The notes under the pieces: model-generated
The model's input: only the letters and a program-made list of their open reading frames with translations
What the model was told of the DNA's origin: nothing
Databases searched by the model: none
Shown: piece after piece, positions 16,094-23,622 of the stretch
How positions within the stretch are numbered: the stretch's first letter is position 1
How the letters are laid out: every line of letters begins with the position of its first letter
Source of the DNA: Candidatus Arcticimaribacter sp.
GTDB taxonomy: Bacteria > Bacteroidota > Bacteroidia > Flavobacteriales > Flavobacteriaceae
DNA: 37,612 bases
Assembly (NCBI GenBank): GCA_003023645.1
Contig: PXYQ01000004.1
Span: forward strand, 1 to 37,612
Reading direction: 5' to 3'
Program-made: the position numbers and the translations under genes

Positions 16094-17431
16094 TTATTGA
16101 GGATTGTTGTTTATGATGATGTCGAGCGCTGTTTTTTGTACAACAACCGCTTGCATGGATTGGATATAACTTTGTTGAATGCTGTAGAGTTGAATTTGTG
16201 CTTGACGCAGCTCAAAGCTACTGGCTAAACCTTCGAAAAATTTAGTTTTATTTTTCTTTTCAATACGTTCGGCAAGATTCAACTGATCCTTGGTATTGAA
16301 GTGTTTTTTAATGGCTAATCGATAGTTGTTTTTAGCCTGCTCATATTCATAATAAACCTTACTTCGTGCTTCGTCAAAAGCAGTTTTTGCTTGCTCTAGT
16401 GTAATTTTAGCTTTTTGAGCACTTGCGGTTCGTCCAAAAGAACTGAAAATGGGGATTTTAACCCGTATCCCAAAAGCAGCAGAACCAAACCACTTTTGAG
16501 TTTTATCGGTAAAACCAAAGCTGTCGTTATTCCCCATATAAGCGCCATTGACAAAGGCAGTTAAACTAGGGAGACCTTTCGCTTTTTCAAGGCGGTAAAA
16601 GAGTTCTTCGGTTGTGATTAGGTTTTCCGCAATGCGTAAATCAATGTTGTTTGCATAGCCTGGATCTTCTTCTTCCATGCTAAGGTTTTTTAGAACCAAA
16701 CCTTCGAGTTGATCGGTCAATTCTAATGGACTATCTAGCGAGATGCCCAATAATAGTTTTACTACACTATGGGATAGTTCGGCCATATTCTTGGCGTAAT
16801 CCAATTGGTTGTTTAGTGAGGTAAGGGTAAGTTGCAATTGTTCTACACTTTCTTCTTCTTCAAAACCGGAGCGGAAAAGTTGATGTACTTCCTCTACATT
16901 CTTAGATAGTGTGTTGATGTTTTCTTCTAGAACCAAAACATTTGCTTTTGCTGCAATTGCGCCGAGGTATGCATCCACGATGATTCGTTGAATCTCTAAT
17001 TGTGTTTTTTCCTGTACGTTATTAGCAATGTCCAAAAAGTGTTTAATTCCCTGAACCCCTACAACATACGTTCCATCGAACAAGAGTTGTTTTAATTCGA
17101 CCATACCCATGGCGGTTTGTTTTGTTCCAAAAGTAATCTCAGAAAATTCTCCAGCAGGACCACCAAAAAACTCGGCAGGGATTAACGATACTGGTTGCTC
17201 AATATTATTTTGATAGTTGAGGTTAGCCGTTATCTGGGGGAATCCGATGGAAAGTGTTTCCCATTTTTGTTTTTGCGCTTTTTTGAGTTCCATGTCGGCT
17301 CTTTGCATGCTGCGGTTGTGAACCATTCCCCACTCAATCGCTTCGTCTAGCGATACAGACGTAGGAACGTCTTGGGCAATTAGGCCGTTTATATTCCAAC
17401 TCAGGAATAGGAAGAAAAGTGTTTTTTTCAT
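16094..17431 (-). CDS. TolC family outer-membrane efflux channel
   Basis: The 445-residue protein has a cleavable signal peptide ending near IAQ (18-20). It then shows the two-fold helical repeat of TolC proteins: SLDEAIEWGMVHNRSM at the start of the mature part and long Ala/Leu/Gln-rich helices through 140-240 and 350-440, including LEQAKTAFDEARSKVYYEYE. It should trimerise into the outer-membrane and periplasmic tunnel of the tripartite pump encoded with it. It lies 7 bp after the TetR gene. Confidence 0.94.
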   Translation of the reverse strand: MKKTLFFLFLSWNINGLIAQDVPTSVSLDEAIEWGMVHNRSMQRADMELKKAQKQKWETLSIGFPQITANLNYQNNIEQPVSLIPAEFFGGPAGEFSEITFGTKQTAMGMVELKQLLFDGTYVVGVQGIKHFLDIANNVQEKTQLEIQRIIVDAYLGAIAAKANVLVLEENINTLSKNVEEVHQLFRSGFEEEESVEQLQLTLTSLNNQLDYAKNMAELSHSVVKLLLGISLDSPLELTDQLEGLVLKNLSMEEEDPGYANNIDLRIAENLITTEELFYRLEKAKGLPSLTAFVNGAYMGNNDSFGFTDKTQKWFGSAAFGIRVKIPIFSSFGRTASAQKAKITLEQAKTAFDEARSKVYYEYEQAKNNYRLAIKKHFNTKDQLNLAERIEKKNKTKFFEGLASSFELRQAQIQLYSIQQSYIQSMQAVVVQKTALDIIINNNPQ

Positions 17432-17438
17432 AATAATA

Positions 17439-18038
17439 TTAGGTCGTTGATTTGAAGAGGGTTAATGATTTCATTCCCTTGGGCGTTACTATAGCTCTTA
17501 GGTGATAGTCTAAATATTTTTCGAAAAGATCTTCTATTTTGAATTGTTCAATGGGGAATATTTCAATGTCACGAATCCCACGCATTCCGTTTAAATATAA
17601 ACGAGAAACAAATTCAACATCAATTTCGGTTCGGAACAAGCCCGAGTCAATTCCATTTTGAAGACTGTTTTTAACCATTTCACCTAGATACCGATATTCT
17701 TTAGTTTTGAGGTCTTCATAAATTTCAGGAAAATACTTTTGCAACTGATAATTTGGAGAAGTTTTTTCACTTCCTAAATACTTCATGGCTTCCATTTTTA
17801 CGCAATGGAGTTCTTCTATTGGATTTGAAGTACCTTCTTTTATCTTAATAATATCGCGAGTAACCTTTTCAAAAATGGAATAAGCAACTTCTTTGACTAA
17901 CTGATGTTTATTCTCAAAATGAATGTACAAGGTCTTCTTTGAGATTCCCAAAGAAACCGCAAGGTCATCCATGGTTACGCTTTTAAATCCTAATTGAAGA
18001 AAAAGTTTAGTAGCTTTTTCAATGATGGTACTTTTCAT
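17439..18038 (-). CDS. TetR/AcrR family transcriptional regulator
   Basis: This 199-residue protein has an N-terminal TetR helix-turn-helix domain: ATKLFLQLGFKSVTMDDLAVSLGISKKTLYIHFENKHQLV (about 8-47). The C-terminal helical ligand-binding part is variable, as expected. It is first in the operon with the TolC channel, adaptor and pump, an arrangement that implies autorepression and derepression by a pump substrate. The ATG at 18036-18038 is chosen because the upstream in-frame TTG (18065) overlaps the -7 box. A good palindromic operator lies in the promoter. Confidence 0.93.
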   Translation of the reverse strand: MKSTIIEKATKLFLQLGFKSVTMDDLAVSLGISKKTLYIHFENKHQLVKEVAYSIFEKVTRDIIKIKEGTSNPIEELHCVKMEAMKYLGSEKTSPNYQLQKYFPEIYEDLKTKEYRYLGEMVKNSLQNGIDSGLFRTEIDVEFVSRLYLNGMRGIRDIEIFPIEQFKIEDLFEKYLDYHLRAIVTPKGMKSLTLFKSTT

Positions 18039-18062
18039 TTTTTCGAATTGATAAATTCTATG

Positions 18063-18093
18063 CAAAGATACAGATGGAAACTATAAAAACCAA
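18063..18093 (-). promoter_or_regulatory. Promoter of the TetR-efflux operon
   Basis: Minus-strand TTG (18093-18091), a 20-bp spacer, then TATCTTTG (18070-18063), an exact match to the Bacteroidota consensus. Initiation is expected near 18057, about 20 nt before the TetR ATG. Confidence 0.75.
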
Positions 18094-18104
18094 AAAAGTT
18101 TCCA
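18075..18104. promoter_or_regulatory. Candidate TetR operator
   Basis: TGGAAACT (18075-18082) and AGTTTCCA (18097-18104) form perfect 8-bp inverted arms separated by 14 bp, with centres 22 bp apart (about two helical turns). The site covers the -33 element and most of the spacer of the TetR-efflux promoter, so a bound dimer or pair of dimers would block RNA polymerase. The link to the adjacent TetR protein is inferred from position. Confidence 0.6.
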
Positions 18105-18142
18105 AAGTATTTTGTTTCGCTCGAGAAAGCAATAAAAAAGGT

Positions 18143-18150
18143 TATTTTTG
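18143..18150 (+). promoter_or_regulatory. -7 box of the polyprenyl synthase promoter
   Basis: TATTTTTG exactly matches TAnnTTTG and lies 15 bp before the GTG start. The nearest TTG upstream is 28 bp away, too far for the usual spacing. It lies about 40 bp from the TetR palindrome, so shared control is possible but unproven. Confidence 0.5.
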
Positions 18151-18165
18151 TAAAAAAAAAGAACT

Positions 18166-19134
18166 GTGCTTACACAATACCAATCTGCTTTTTTAAGCTA
18201 TATGAAGGAACAACTTCCTGAAAACACTCCTGCAAGTTTATATGAACCAGCTTCTTATATTATGCAATTAGGTGGAAAACGAATTCGTCCGATATTAGCT
18301 TTACTAGCTGCAGACGCAGTTGGAGGTTCTTTTAAAAGTGCGCTCCCTGCTGCTTTAGCAGTCGAAGTTTTTCATAATTTCAGTTTAGTGCACGATGATA
18401 TTATGGACGATGCACCCTTGAGAAGGGGTCAGGCATCGGTCCACGAAAAATGGGATTCCAATACTGGAATTCTCTCAGGAGATGTAATGTTGATATGGGG
18501 CTATGAGTGTTTGAATGCTTATCCGGAAACCTTGTTTAAGGAGCTGACGTCTTTATTCAGTGCAACCGCCAGAAAGGTATGTGAAGGACAACAATACGAC
18601 ATGGATTTTCCAAATCAAAAACGTGTTTCTCAGCAAGAGTATATTCAAATGATTGCTTATAAAACCGCTGTACTTTTGGGCTGTTCACTACAAATGGGTG
18701 CCTTAGTTGGCGGGGCTACTAAAGAAACAAGTTTACCTTTTTATAATTTTGGAATCGAATTGGGCTTAGCCTTTCAATTACAAGATGATTATTTAGATGC
18801 TTTTGGAGATCCTGAAACTTTTGGGAAACAAGTTGGAGGTGATATCATCGAAAATAAAAAAACCATGCTTTTTCTCTTGGCTTTAGAGTCGAGTGATTCA
18901 GAAGATCGTTCTGTTTTGGAAGAACTCTATACAACCAATCCAGCAGATCCAACTCAGAAAATTGCCCAAGTAAAAGAACTGTTTACTAAGTCTGGTGCCG
19001 TATTGCAGATTCAACAACAAATGAAGGATTATACTGAAAAGGCGTTGAATGAAATAGATCAATTCCCTGTTAAAGAAGAAAAGAAAGAAGTTTTCAGAAC
19101 CTTTGCTTTGCAGTTAATGGAGCGAAAGTTGTAA
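18166..19134 (+). CDS. Polyprenyl (geranylgeranyl/farnesyl) diphosphate synthase
   Basis: The 322-residue class I trans-prenyltransferase shows GGKRIRP (36-42), the first Asp-rich motif DDIMD (77-81) with LRRG after it, and the second, DDYLD (207-211). It elongates allylic diphosphates with IPP from the MEP pathway that dxs starts. The first motif lacks the two-residue insertion found in E. coli IspA. Phe72 lies five residues before the motif, a pattern known from archaeal-type GGPP synthases, so GGPP is a reasonable product guess and would suit carotenoid synthesis. FPP or a longer product cannot be excluded. It starts with GTG, and its stop abuts the stop of crtY. Confidence 0.92.
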   Translation: MLTQYQSAFLSYMKEQLPENTPASLYEPASYIMQLGGKRIRPILALLAADAVGGSFKSALPAALAVEVFHNFSLVHDDIMDDAPLRRGQASVHEKWDSNTGILSGDVMLIWGYECLNAYPETLFKELTSLFSATARKVCEGQQYDMDFPNQKRVSQQEYIQMIAYKTAVLLGCSLQMGALVGGATKETSLPFYNFGIELGLAFQLQDDYLDAFGDPETFGKQVGGDIIENKKTMLFLLALESSDSEDRSVLEELYTTNPADPTQKIAQVKELFTKSGAVLQIQQQMKDYTEKALNEIDQFPVKEEKKEVFRTFALQLMERKL

Positions 19135-20283
19135 TTAAAAAATGCGTTTCCATAGGGCTTTAACGAAAAGTCCAACAGGAAAACTCAGCATGATTTTCAG
19201 CTCTTCAACAAAGGAAGTTTGCTCGTCTAAGAATTTAAAAATACGTTCTGATTTGTTTTTTTTAAACATCAGCGAAAAGAGTATATGCCCTTTTTCATTG
19301 TGTTTGCTTAGTACATCAAGGAATAAAAGGTCGTAAAACCAAAACCGATTCCTCTGCTCCATTTTGTTTAAATCCCTGTCTGTCTTAAGAAAAGCAATTA
19401 CTTCTGTTGTTTTACGGATAGATTTTTGAAAGGTAAAACCCGTACTCGCCTTGGTCCATCCTCCGGCAGTTCCAATGTGCATTATATTAGGAGTGTTGTT
19501 TTTCCAAAACGGATAGGCTGTCATCGGAATGCTCCCTTGTTCCCGATCTTCAATCATAAATTCCCCAGCATTTTTTTGATTCAAGTAGTCTTTAATCGCA
19601 GTTTCATACGTCTCATTTTTCAAAAGATCAGCCGAGAATAAGGTATATTCTACTAGTGCTTCGTATTTAGAAAAGGGAAGTACATACATGAAACGGGTAT
19701 TGCCATTTTGAGGTAAGTCGAAGTCCATAAATTGTATGGTAGTTGGATCGAAAATGGGATGTTCTGTTTTTACAAACCAACCAATAAAGTGTTGTTGTAA
19801 CACGGGAAATTTCTTTTTATGCTCTAAATGTATAGTTGTTGGAATGCTAGAAAAAACTTTTTGTCCTTGGTATTGTTCCTTTTTTCCTGAAACGGTGACA
19901 CTATTCTTTTGATCATCGATGGAGATTACTTCCTCTTTTAGGGTTGTAATATTAGGTTTTAAAGCAAGTTCCGATTTTATTTTTTTGTAGAAATCAATAC
20001 CTCGAATCATTTTATATTGAAAGGGATCGAGGGCTATTTCTTTTGAAAAACCCGAGGCTTTGAATTCCGCAATATCCCATTGTTTATGAATGATTGAATC
20101 CCAAGCAGAATCTTTTTCTTCCCAAAAGCACCAGGTGCGATCGTTATTGTTTTTAGATTCTTTTTCAAGAATCAGAATCGTTTTGTTTTCAAAATAAGTG
20201 TCATTACTTAGCGCTTGTGCGAGCATCAAACCCGAAGCACCTCCTCCACAAATAATATAGTCAAAATGGTTTTTGTTTTCCAT
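19135..20283 (-). CDS. crtY: Lycopene beta-cyclase
   Basis: The 382-residue flavoprotein begins with a dinucleotide-binding motif, DYIICGGGASGLMLAQAL (about 9-26). It carries CrtY signatures NDRTWCFWE (46-54), YEALVEYTLFS, EQGSIPMT and HIGTAGGWTKASTGFTF. It should convert lycopene to beta-carotene, a precursor of zeaxanthin-type pigments common in flavobacteria. Other carotenoid genes (crtB, crtI, crtZ) are not in the window, so crtY is separated from any such cluster. It converges with the prenyl synthase without a gap or terminator. A near-consensus -7 element (TAATTTTA) lies upstream at about 20291-20298. Confidence 0.93.
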   Translation of the reverse strand: MENKNHFDYIICGGGASGLMLAQALSNDTYFENKTILILEKESKNNNDRTWCFWEEKDSAWDSIIHKQWDIAEFKASGFSKEIALDPFQYKMIRGIDFYKKIKSELALKPNITTLKEEVISIDDQKNSVTVSGKKEQYQGQKVFSSIPTTIHLEHKKKFPVLQQHFIGWFVKTEHPIFDPTTIQFMDFDLPQNGNTRFMYVLPFSKYEALVEYTLFSADLLKNETYETAIKDYLNQKNAGEFMIEDREQGSIPMTAYPFWKNNTPNIMHIGTAGGWTKASTGFTFQKSIRKTTEVIAFLKTDRDLNKMEQRNRFWFYDLLFLDVLSKHNEKGHILFSLMFKKNKSERIFKFLDEQTSFVEELKIMLSFPVGLFVKALWKRIF

Positions 20284-20344
20284 AGATTCTCTAAAATTAA
20301 AGATTTGAATTGGAAATGAGGATAGCTGCTAACCGTATTTTGAT

Positions 20345-20352
20345 TAAATTTG
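20345..20352 (+). promoter_or_regulatory. -7 box of the ZIP transporter promoter
   Basis: TAAATTTG exactly matches TAnnTTTG, 26 bp before the ZIP gene ATG. No TTG is found at the normal distance. I see no recognisable Zur or Fur site by eye. Confidence 0.45.
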
Positions 20353-20378
20353 CAAAAGATTTTTGAAAGCCTTACAAA

Positions 20379-21194
20379 ATGGAAACAATAATTGCTTTTT
20401 TTGAAGACACAGACCCTGTTTTAGGTGCACTATATGCTACTATTTTTACTTGGGGATTAACAGCATTTGGAGCTTCGTTTGTTTTCTTTTTCAAAAACAT
20501 GAATCGAGCTGTTCTAGATGGAATGCTCGGTTTTACAGGAGGTGTAATGGTGGCTGCAAGTTTTTGGAGTCTTTTGGCCCCTGGAATAGCAATGAGCCCT
20601 GGAGAAGGTTTTGTGAAAGTGATGCCTGCTGCCATTGGATTTGGTTTAGGCGCCTTGTTCATTTTTGCTTTAGATAAAGTACTACCCCACATTCATATTA
20701 ATTTTAAAGAAAGTGAAGGAATCAAAACTCCTTGGCACAGAACAACACTGTTGGTTCTTGCTATAACTTTACATAATATCCCTGAAGGTTTGGCCGTTGG
20801 AGTTCTTTTTGGTGGTGTAGCTGCTGGAATTCCAGAAGCATCAATAGCAGGAGCAGTTGCTCTGGCTATTGGAATTGGAATTCAAAATTTCCCTGAAGGT
20901 ATTGCAGTTTCGATGCCGTTGAGACGCTTAGGTCTAAGTCGTTTCAAGAGTTTTTGGTATGGACAACTTTCAGCAGCGGTAGAGCCAGTAGCAGCCGTAA
21001 TAGGTGCAGTTGCCGTTACTTTCTTTACCCCCTTACTTCCTTATGCATTGGCTTTTGCAGCGGGTGCAATGATTTTTGTGGTGGTAGAAGAGGTTATTCC
21101 AGAAACACAACAAGACAAATACACCGATATAGCAACCTTAGGTTTTATCGGAGGCTTTATCGTGATGATGTGTTTGGACGTGGCTTTAGGTTAA
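20379..21194 (+). CDS. ZIP family divalent metal transporter
   Basis: The 271-residue membrane protein has about eight hydrophobic segments. The two metal-pore motifs of ZIP transporters are present: HNIPEG (132-137) and QNFPEG (169-174), with a further acidic site at E202 (AAVEP). A His-containing loop, LPHIHINF (102-109), sits in the usual TM3-TM4 position. The pattern is that of the GufA/ZupT branch, which imports Zn2+ and other divalent ions. Direction and metal are inferred. It is transcribed alone, divergent from crtY and ending 3 bp from the converging thiL stop. Confidence 0.93.
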   Translation: METIIAFFEDTDPVLGALYATIFTWGLTAFGASFVFFFKNMNRAVLDGMLGFTGGVMVAASFWSLLAPGIAMSPGEGFVKVMPAAIGFGLGALFIFALDKVLPHIHINFKESEGIKTPWHRTTLLVLAITLHNIPEGLAVGVLFGGVAAGIPEASIAGAVALAIGIGIQNFPEGIAVSMPLRRLGLSRFKSFWYGQLSAAVEPVAAVIGAVAVTFFTPLLPYALAFAAGAMIFVVVEEVIPETQQDKYTDIATLGFIGGFIVMMCLDVALG

Positions 21195-21197
21195 AAC

Positions 21198-22250
21198 CTA
21201 TTCTTCGGTTTGCGTACCATTCCAGCCTTGAGCAGTCAATTCGATTTGCTGTCCCAATCCAGTAACCATATTATAACCCGAAGGTTCATCAGTCATATGC
21301 CCAATAATGCTTAGGTGTGGATGTCCTTTTACCTTTTCAAAATCACTTTGATCGATGGTAAAAAGTAATTCATAATCTTCCCCTCCATTGAGCGCAGCTG
21401 TGGTATTGTTGATGTTGAATTCTTCACAGGTTTTTCCAACCTCTGGATCGATCGGAATTTTATCTTCATAGATTTGACATCCTAATTTAGACGCCTTAGA
21501 AAGATGGATTATTTCCGATGAAAGTCCGTCACTTACATCAATCATTGCCGTGGGTTTTACATCCAATTCTTTCAAAAGAGCTTTGATGTCTGTTCTGGCT
21601 TCTGGCTTTAATTGACGCTCTATACAGTAACTGTATTCCGACAAATCAGGTTGTGATTGCGGGTTTACTTGGAATACGGCTTTCTCGCGTTCCAATACTT
21701 GAAGTCCCATATAAGCTCCACCAAGATCTCCAGTCACAACGACAAGATTCCCTTCTTTAGCTCCACTTCTTAATGCTATTTCCTCTTTCGGTGCTTTTCC
21801 AATTGCAGTTACCGAAAGCATTAAACCTTTGGTTGAACTGGTAGTATCTCCTCCAACTAAATCAACTTTATAATTGTTGCACGCCAAATGGATGCCTGCA
21901 TATAGTTCTTCTATCGCCTCTAAGGGGAACCGATTTGAAACAGCAATTGAAACTGTAATTTGCGTTGCGATTCCGTTCATGGCATAGATGTCCGAAAGAT
22001 TAACCATTACGGCTTTGTATCCTAAGTGTTTCAGAGGCATATAACTTAAATCAAAATGTACGCCCTCAATTAATAGGTCTGTTGAAACTATAGTTTCTTC
22101 GTCCCCGTGCTGAATAACGGCTGCGTCATCTCCGATCCCGATCTGAGTAGAAGGATCATGGATTGTAAAGTCTTTGGTTATTGTCTCAATAAGTGCAAAC
22201 TCACCTAAAGTAGCAATAGGGGTCTTAGGAATATTTTTATCTTCTAGCAT
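21198..22250 (-). CDS. thiL: Thiamine-monophosphate kinase
   Basis: The 350-residue protein phosphorylates thiamine monophosphate to thiamine diphosphate, the cofactor used by Dxs. It has the AIR-synthase-like fold motifs GIGDDAAV (38-45), VSTDLLIEGVHFDL (55-68), NLSDIYAMNG, VGGDTTSS and MIDVSDGLSSEI. Length is normal. No other thiamine genes are adjacent. The -7 box ends only 4 bp before the ATG, so the transcript may be leaderless. Confidence 0.95.
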   Translation of the reverse strand: MLEDKNIPKTPIATLGEFALIETITKDFTIHDPSTQIGIGDDAAVIQHGDEETIVSTDLLIEGVHFDLSYMPLKHLGYKAVMVNLSDIYAMNGIATQITVSIAVSNRFPLEAIEELYAGIHLACNNYKVDLVGGDTTSSTKGLMLSVTAIGKAPKEEIALRSGAKEGNLVVVTGDLGGAYMGLQVLEREKAVFQVNPQSQPDLSEYSYCIERQLKPEARTDIKALLKELDVKPTAMIDVSDGLSSEIIHLSKASKLGCQIYEDKIPIDPEVGKTCEEFNINNTTAALNGGEDYELLFTIDQSDFEKVKGHPHLSIIGHMTDEPSGYNMVTGLGQQIELTAQGWNGTQTEE

Positions 22251-22254
22251 GCTG

Positions 22255-22262
22255 CAAAAATA
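22255..22262 (-). promoter_or_regulatory. -7 box of the thiL promoter
   Basis: TATTTTTG on the minus strand exactly matches TAnnTTTG and ends 4 bp before the thiL ATG (22250-22248). There is no room for a leader, so no TPP riboswitch can be present here. Confidence 0.5.
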
Positions 22263-22291
22263 AGAGGTTTCTTGAAATAAATCCCTAGGTT

Positions 22292-22321
22292 TTGGCAGGG
22301 TTCTTGGATAGTTTATCTTTA
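22292..22321 (+). promoter_or_regulatory. Promoter of the surface lipoprotein pair
   Basis: TTG (22292-22294), a 19-bp spacer and TATCTTTA (22314-22321), which matches TAnnTTTG except at the last base. Initiation would lie about 10 bp before the lipoprotein ATG. Confidence 0.55.
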
Positions 22322-22337
22322 GACAAAATCATCATCG

Positions 22338-23618
22338 ATGAAAATTATTTTTAAACTCCTTTTGGCTTCTTTTACAATCCTTACTAGCTGCACATCTGAT
22401 CCAATAGAACCTGTCCTTGTTTTAGTAGATGAACCCACCCCCACCCCAACCCCAACACCAATTCCAGACCCATTGGTGACGATTCCGCCTAGTGGATTAA
22501 TTCCCTGTGCTGATGGACAAGCTGGAGTTTACCCTTGTTTAGGGTATGATTTACAAGCTTTGGTTTCTCTAGAAACCATGGATGCTTCATCAGGAAACGA
22601 TAGTTGGGGATGGACCGACACCCAAACCGGAAAGGAATATGCGATTATGGGAGTGAACGACGGAACAGCTTTTGTAGATATCAGTACACCCGATCAACCC
22701 ATTTATTTAGGGAAACTACCTACCGCATCAGATCCAAGTTCTTGGAGGGATATCAAGGTGTACCAAAATTATGCTTTTGTTGTTAGTGAAGCAGCAGATC
22801 ATGGCTTACAGGTTTTTGATTTAACACGCTTGCGAGATGTAACCAGAGTTCAGCGCTTTACTGCTGATGCTCGTTTAAACAGCTTTGGGAATGCCCACAA
22901 TATTGCAATCAATGAAACCAGTGGTTTTGCCTATGTGATTGGGAGTAAGTTATTTGACGGCGGTCCTGCTTTTATTGATATAAACGATCCTTTAAATCCA
23001 ACCTTAGTTGGTGGTTTTTCAGATGAATCGTACTCACACGATGCACATGTAGTTACCTATGATGGACCAGATTTAGAGCATCAAGGCAAGGAAATTTACT
23101 TTGGAAGTAATAGTGATGGAGGAATGAATAATCAAGTTGTGATTGTCGATGTTACCGATAAAACTGCTCCAATACTAATTTCGAATATTACCTATAGCAA
23201 TGGTGGATATACCCATCAAGGGTGGTTGGCAGAAGATCATCAATACTATTATCTTGGAGATGAACTTGATGAAACTCGATTTGGAAACCGTTCCAAGACC
23301 TTTGTCTTTGACTTGGAAGATTTGGATAATCCTGTTCTGCACTACAACTATTTGGGAGCTACCAATGCAATTGATCACAATGGATATACTAAAGGCAATT
23401 CCTTTTTCTTAGCGAATTATACGGCCGGTATTCGCGAAATAGACATACAAAATATTGCTACAGGCGTAATGGAAGAAGTTGGTTTTTTTGATACCTACCC
23501 ATCAAATAATGGTGCAAACTTTAATGGTGTTTGGAGTGTTTACCCTTATTTTGAAAGTGGAGTAATTGTAATTAGTGATAGTAACTCCGGACTCTTTTTA
23601 GTTAAAGCAAGCGAATAA
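22338..23618 (+). CDS. Choice-of-anchor-B (LVIVD repeat) lipoprotein
   Basis: This 426-residue lipoprotein (lipobox LTSC, Cys18) has a Pro/Thr linker of four PT units (33-40) that spaces it from the membrane. The rest matches my memory of the choice-of-anchor-B family, with LVIVD-type blades such as TAFVDISTPDQPIYLGKL, LQVFDLTRLRDVTRV, PAFIDINDPLNPTLVGGF and VVIVDVTDKTAPILI. The SYSHDAHVVTYDGPD and HNGYTKGNSFFLANYTAGIREIDI segments add conserved His and Asp residues. A beta-propeller at the cell surface is likely; no enzymatic function is known to me. The next gene starts 4 bp after the stop, so they share a transcript. Confidence 0.88.
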   Translation: MKIIFKLLLASFTILTSCTSDPIEPVLVLVDEPTPTPTPTPIPDPLVTIPPSGLIPCADGQAGVYPCLGYDLQALVSLETMDASSGNDSWGWTDTQTGKEYAIMGVNDGTAFVDISTPDQPIYLGKLPTASDPSSWRDIKVYQNYAFVVSEAADHGLQVFDLTRLRDVTRVQRFTADARLNSFGNAHNIAINETSGFAYVIGSKLFDGGPAFIDINDPLNPTLVGGFSDESYSHDAHVVTYDGPDLEHQGKEIYFGSNSDGGMNNQVVIVDVTDKTAPILISNITYSNGGYTHQGWLAEDHQYYYLGDELDETRFGNRSKTFVFDLEDLDNPVLHYNYLGATNAIDHNGYTKGNSFFLANYTAGIREIDIQNIATGVMEEVGFFDTYPSNNGANFNGVWSVYPYFESGVIVISDSNSGLFLVKASE

Positions 23619-23622
23619 AACG

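Noticed and set aside
18039-18065. Longer TetR protein starting at an in-frame TTG
   Set aside because: The extension overlaps the -7 box TATCTTTG and is not part of the conserved domain.
20372-20692. Open frame on the minus strand inside the ZIP transporter gene
   Set aside because: It is an antisense shadow of the conserved ZIP coding sequence.
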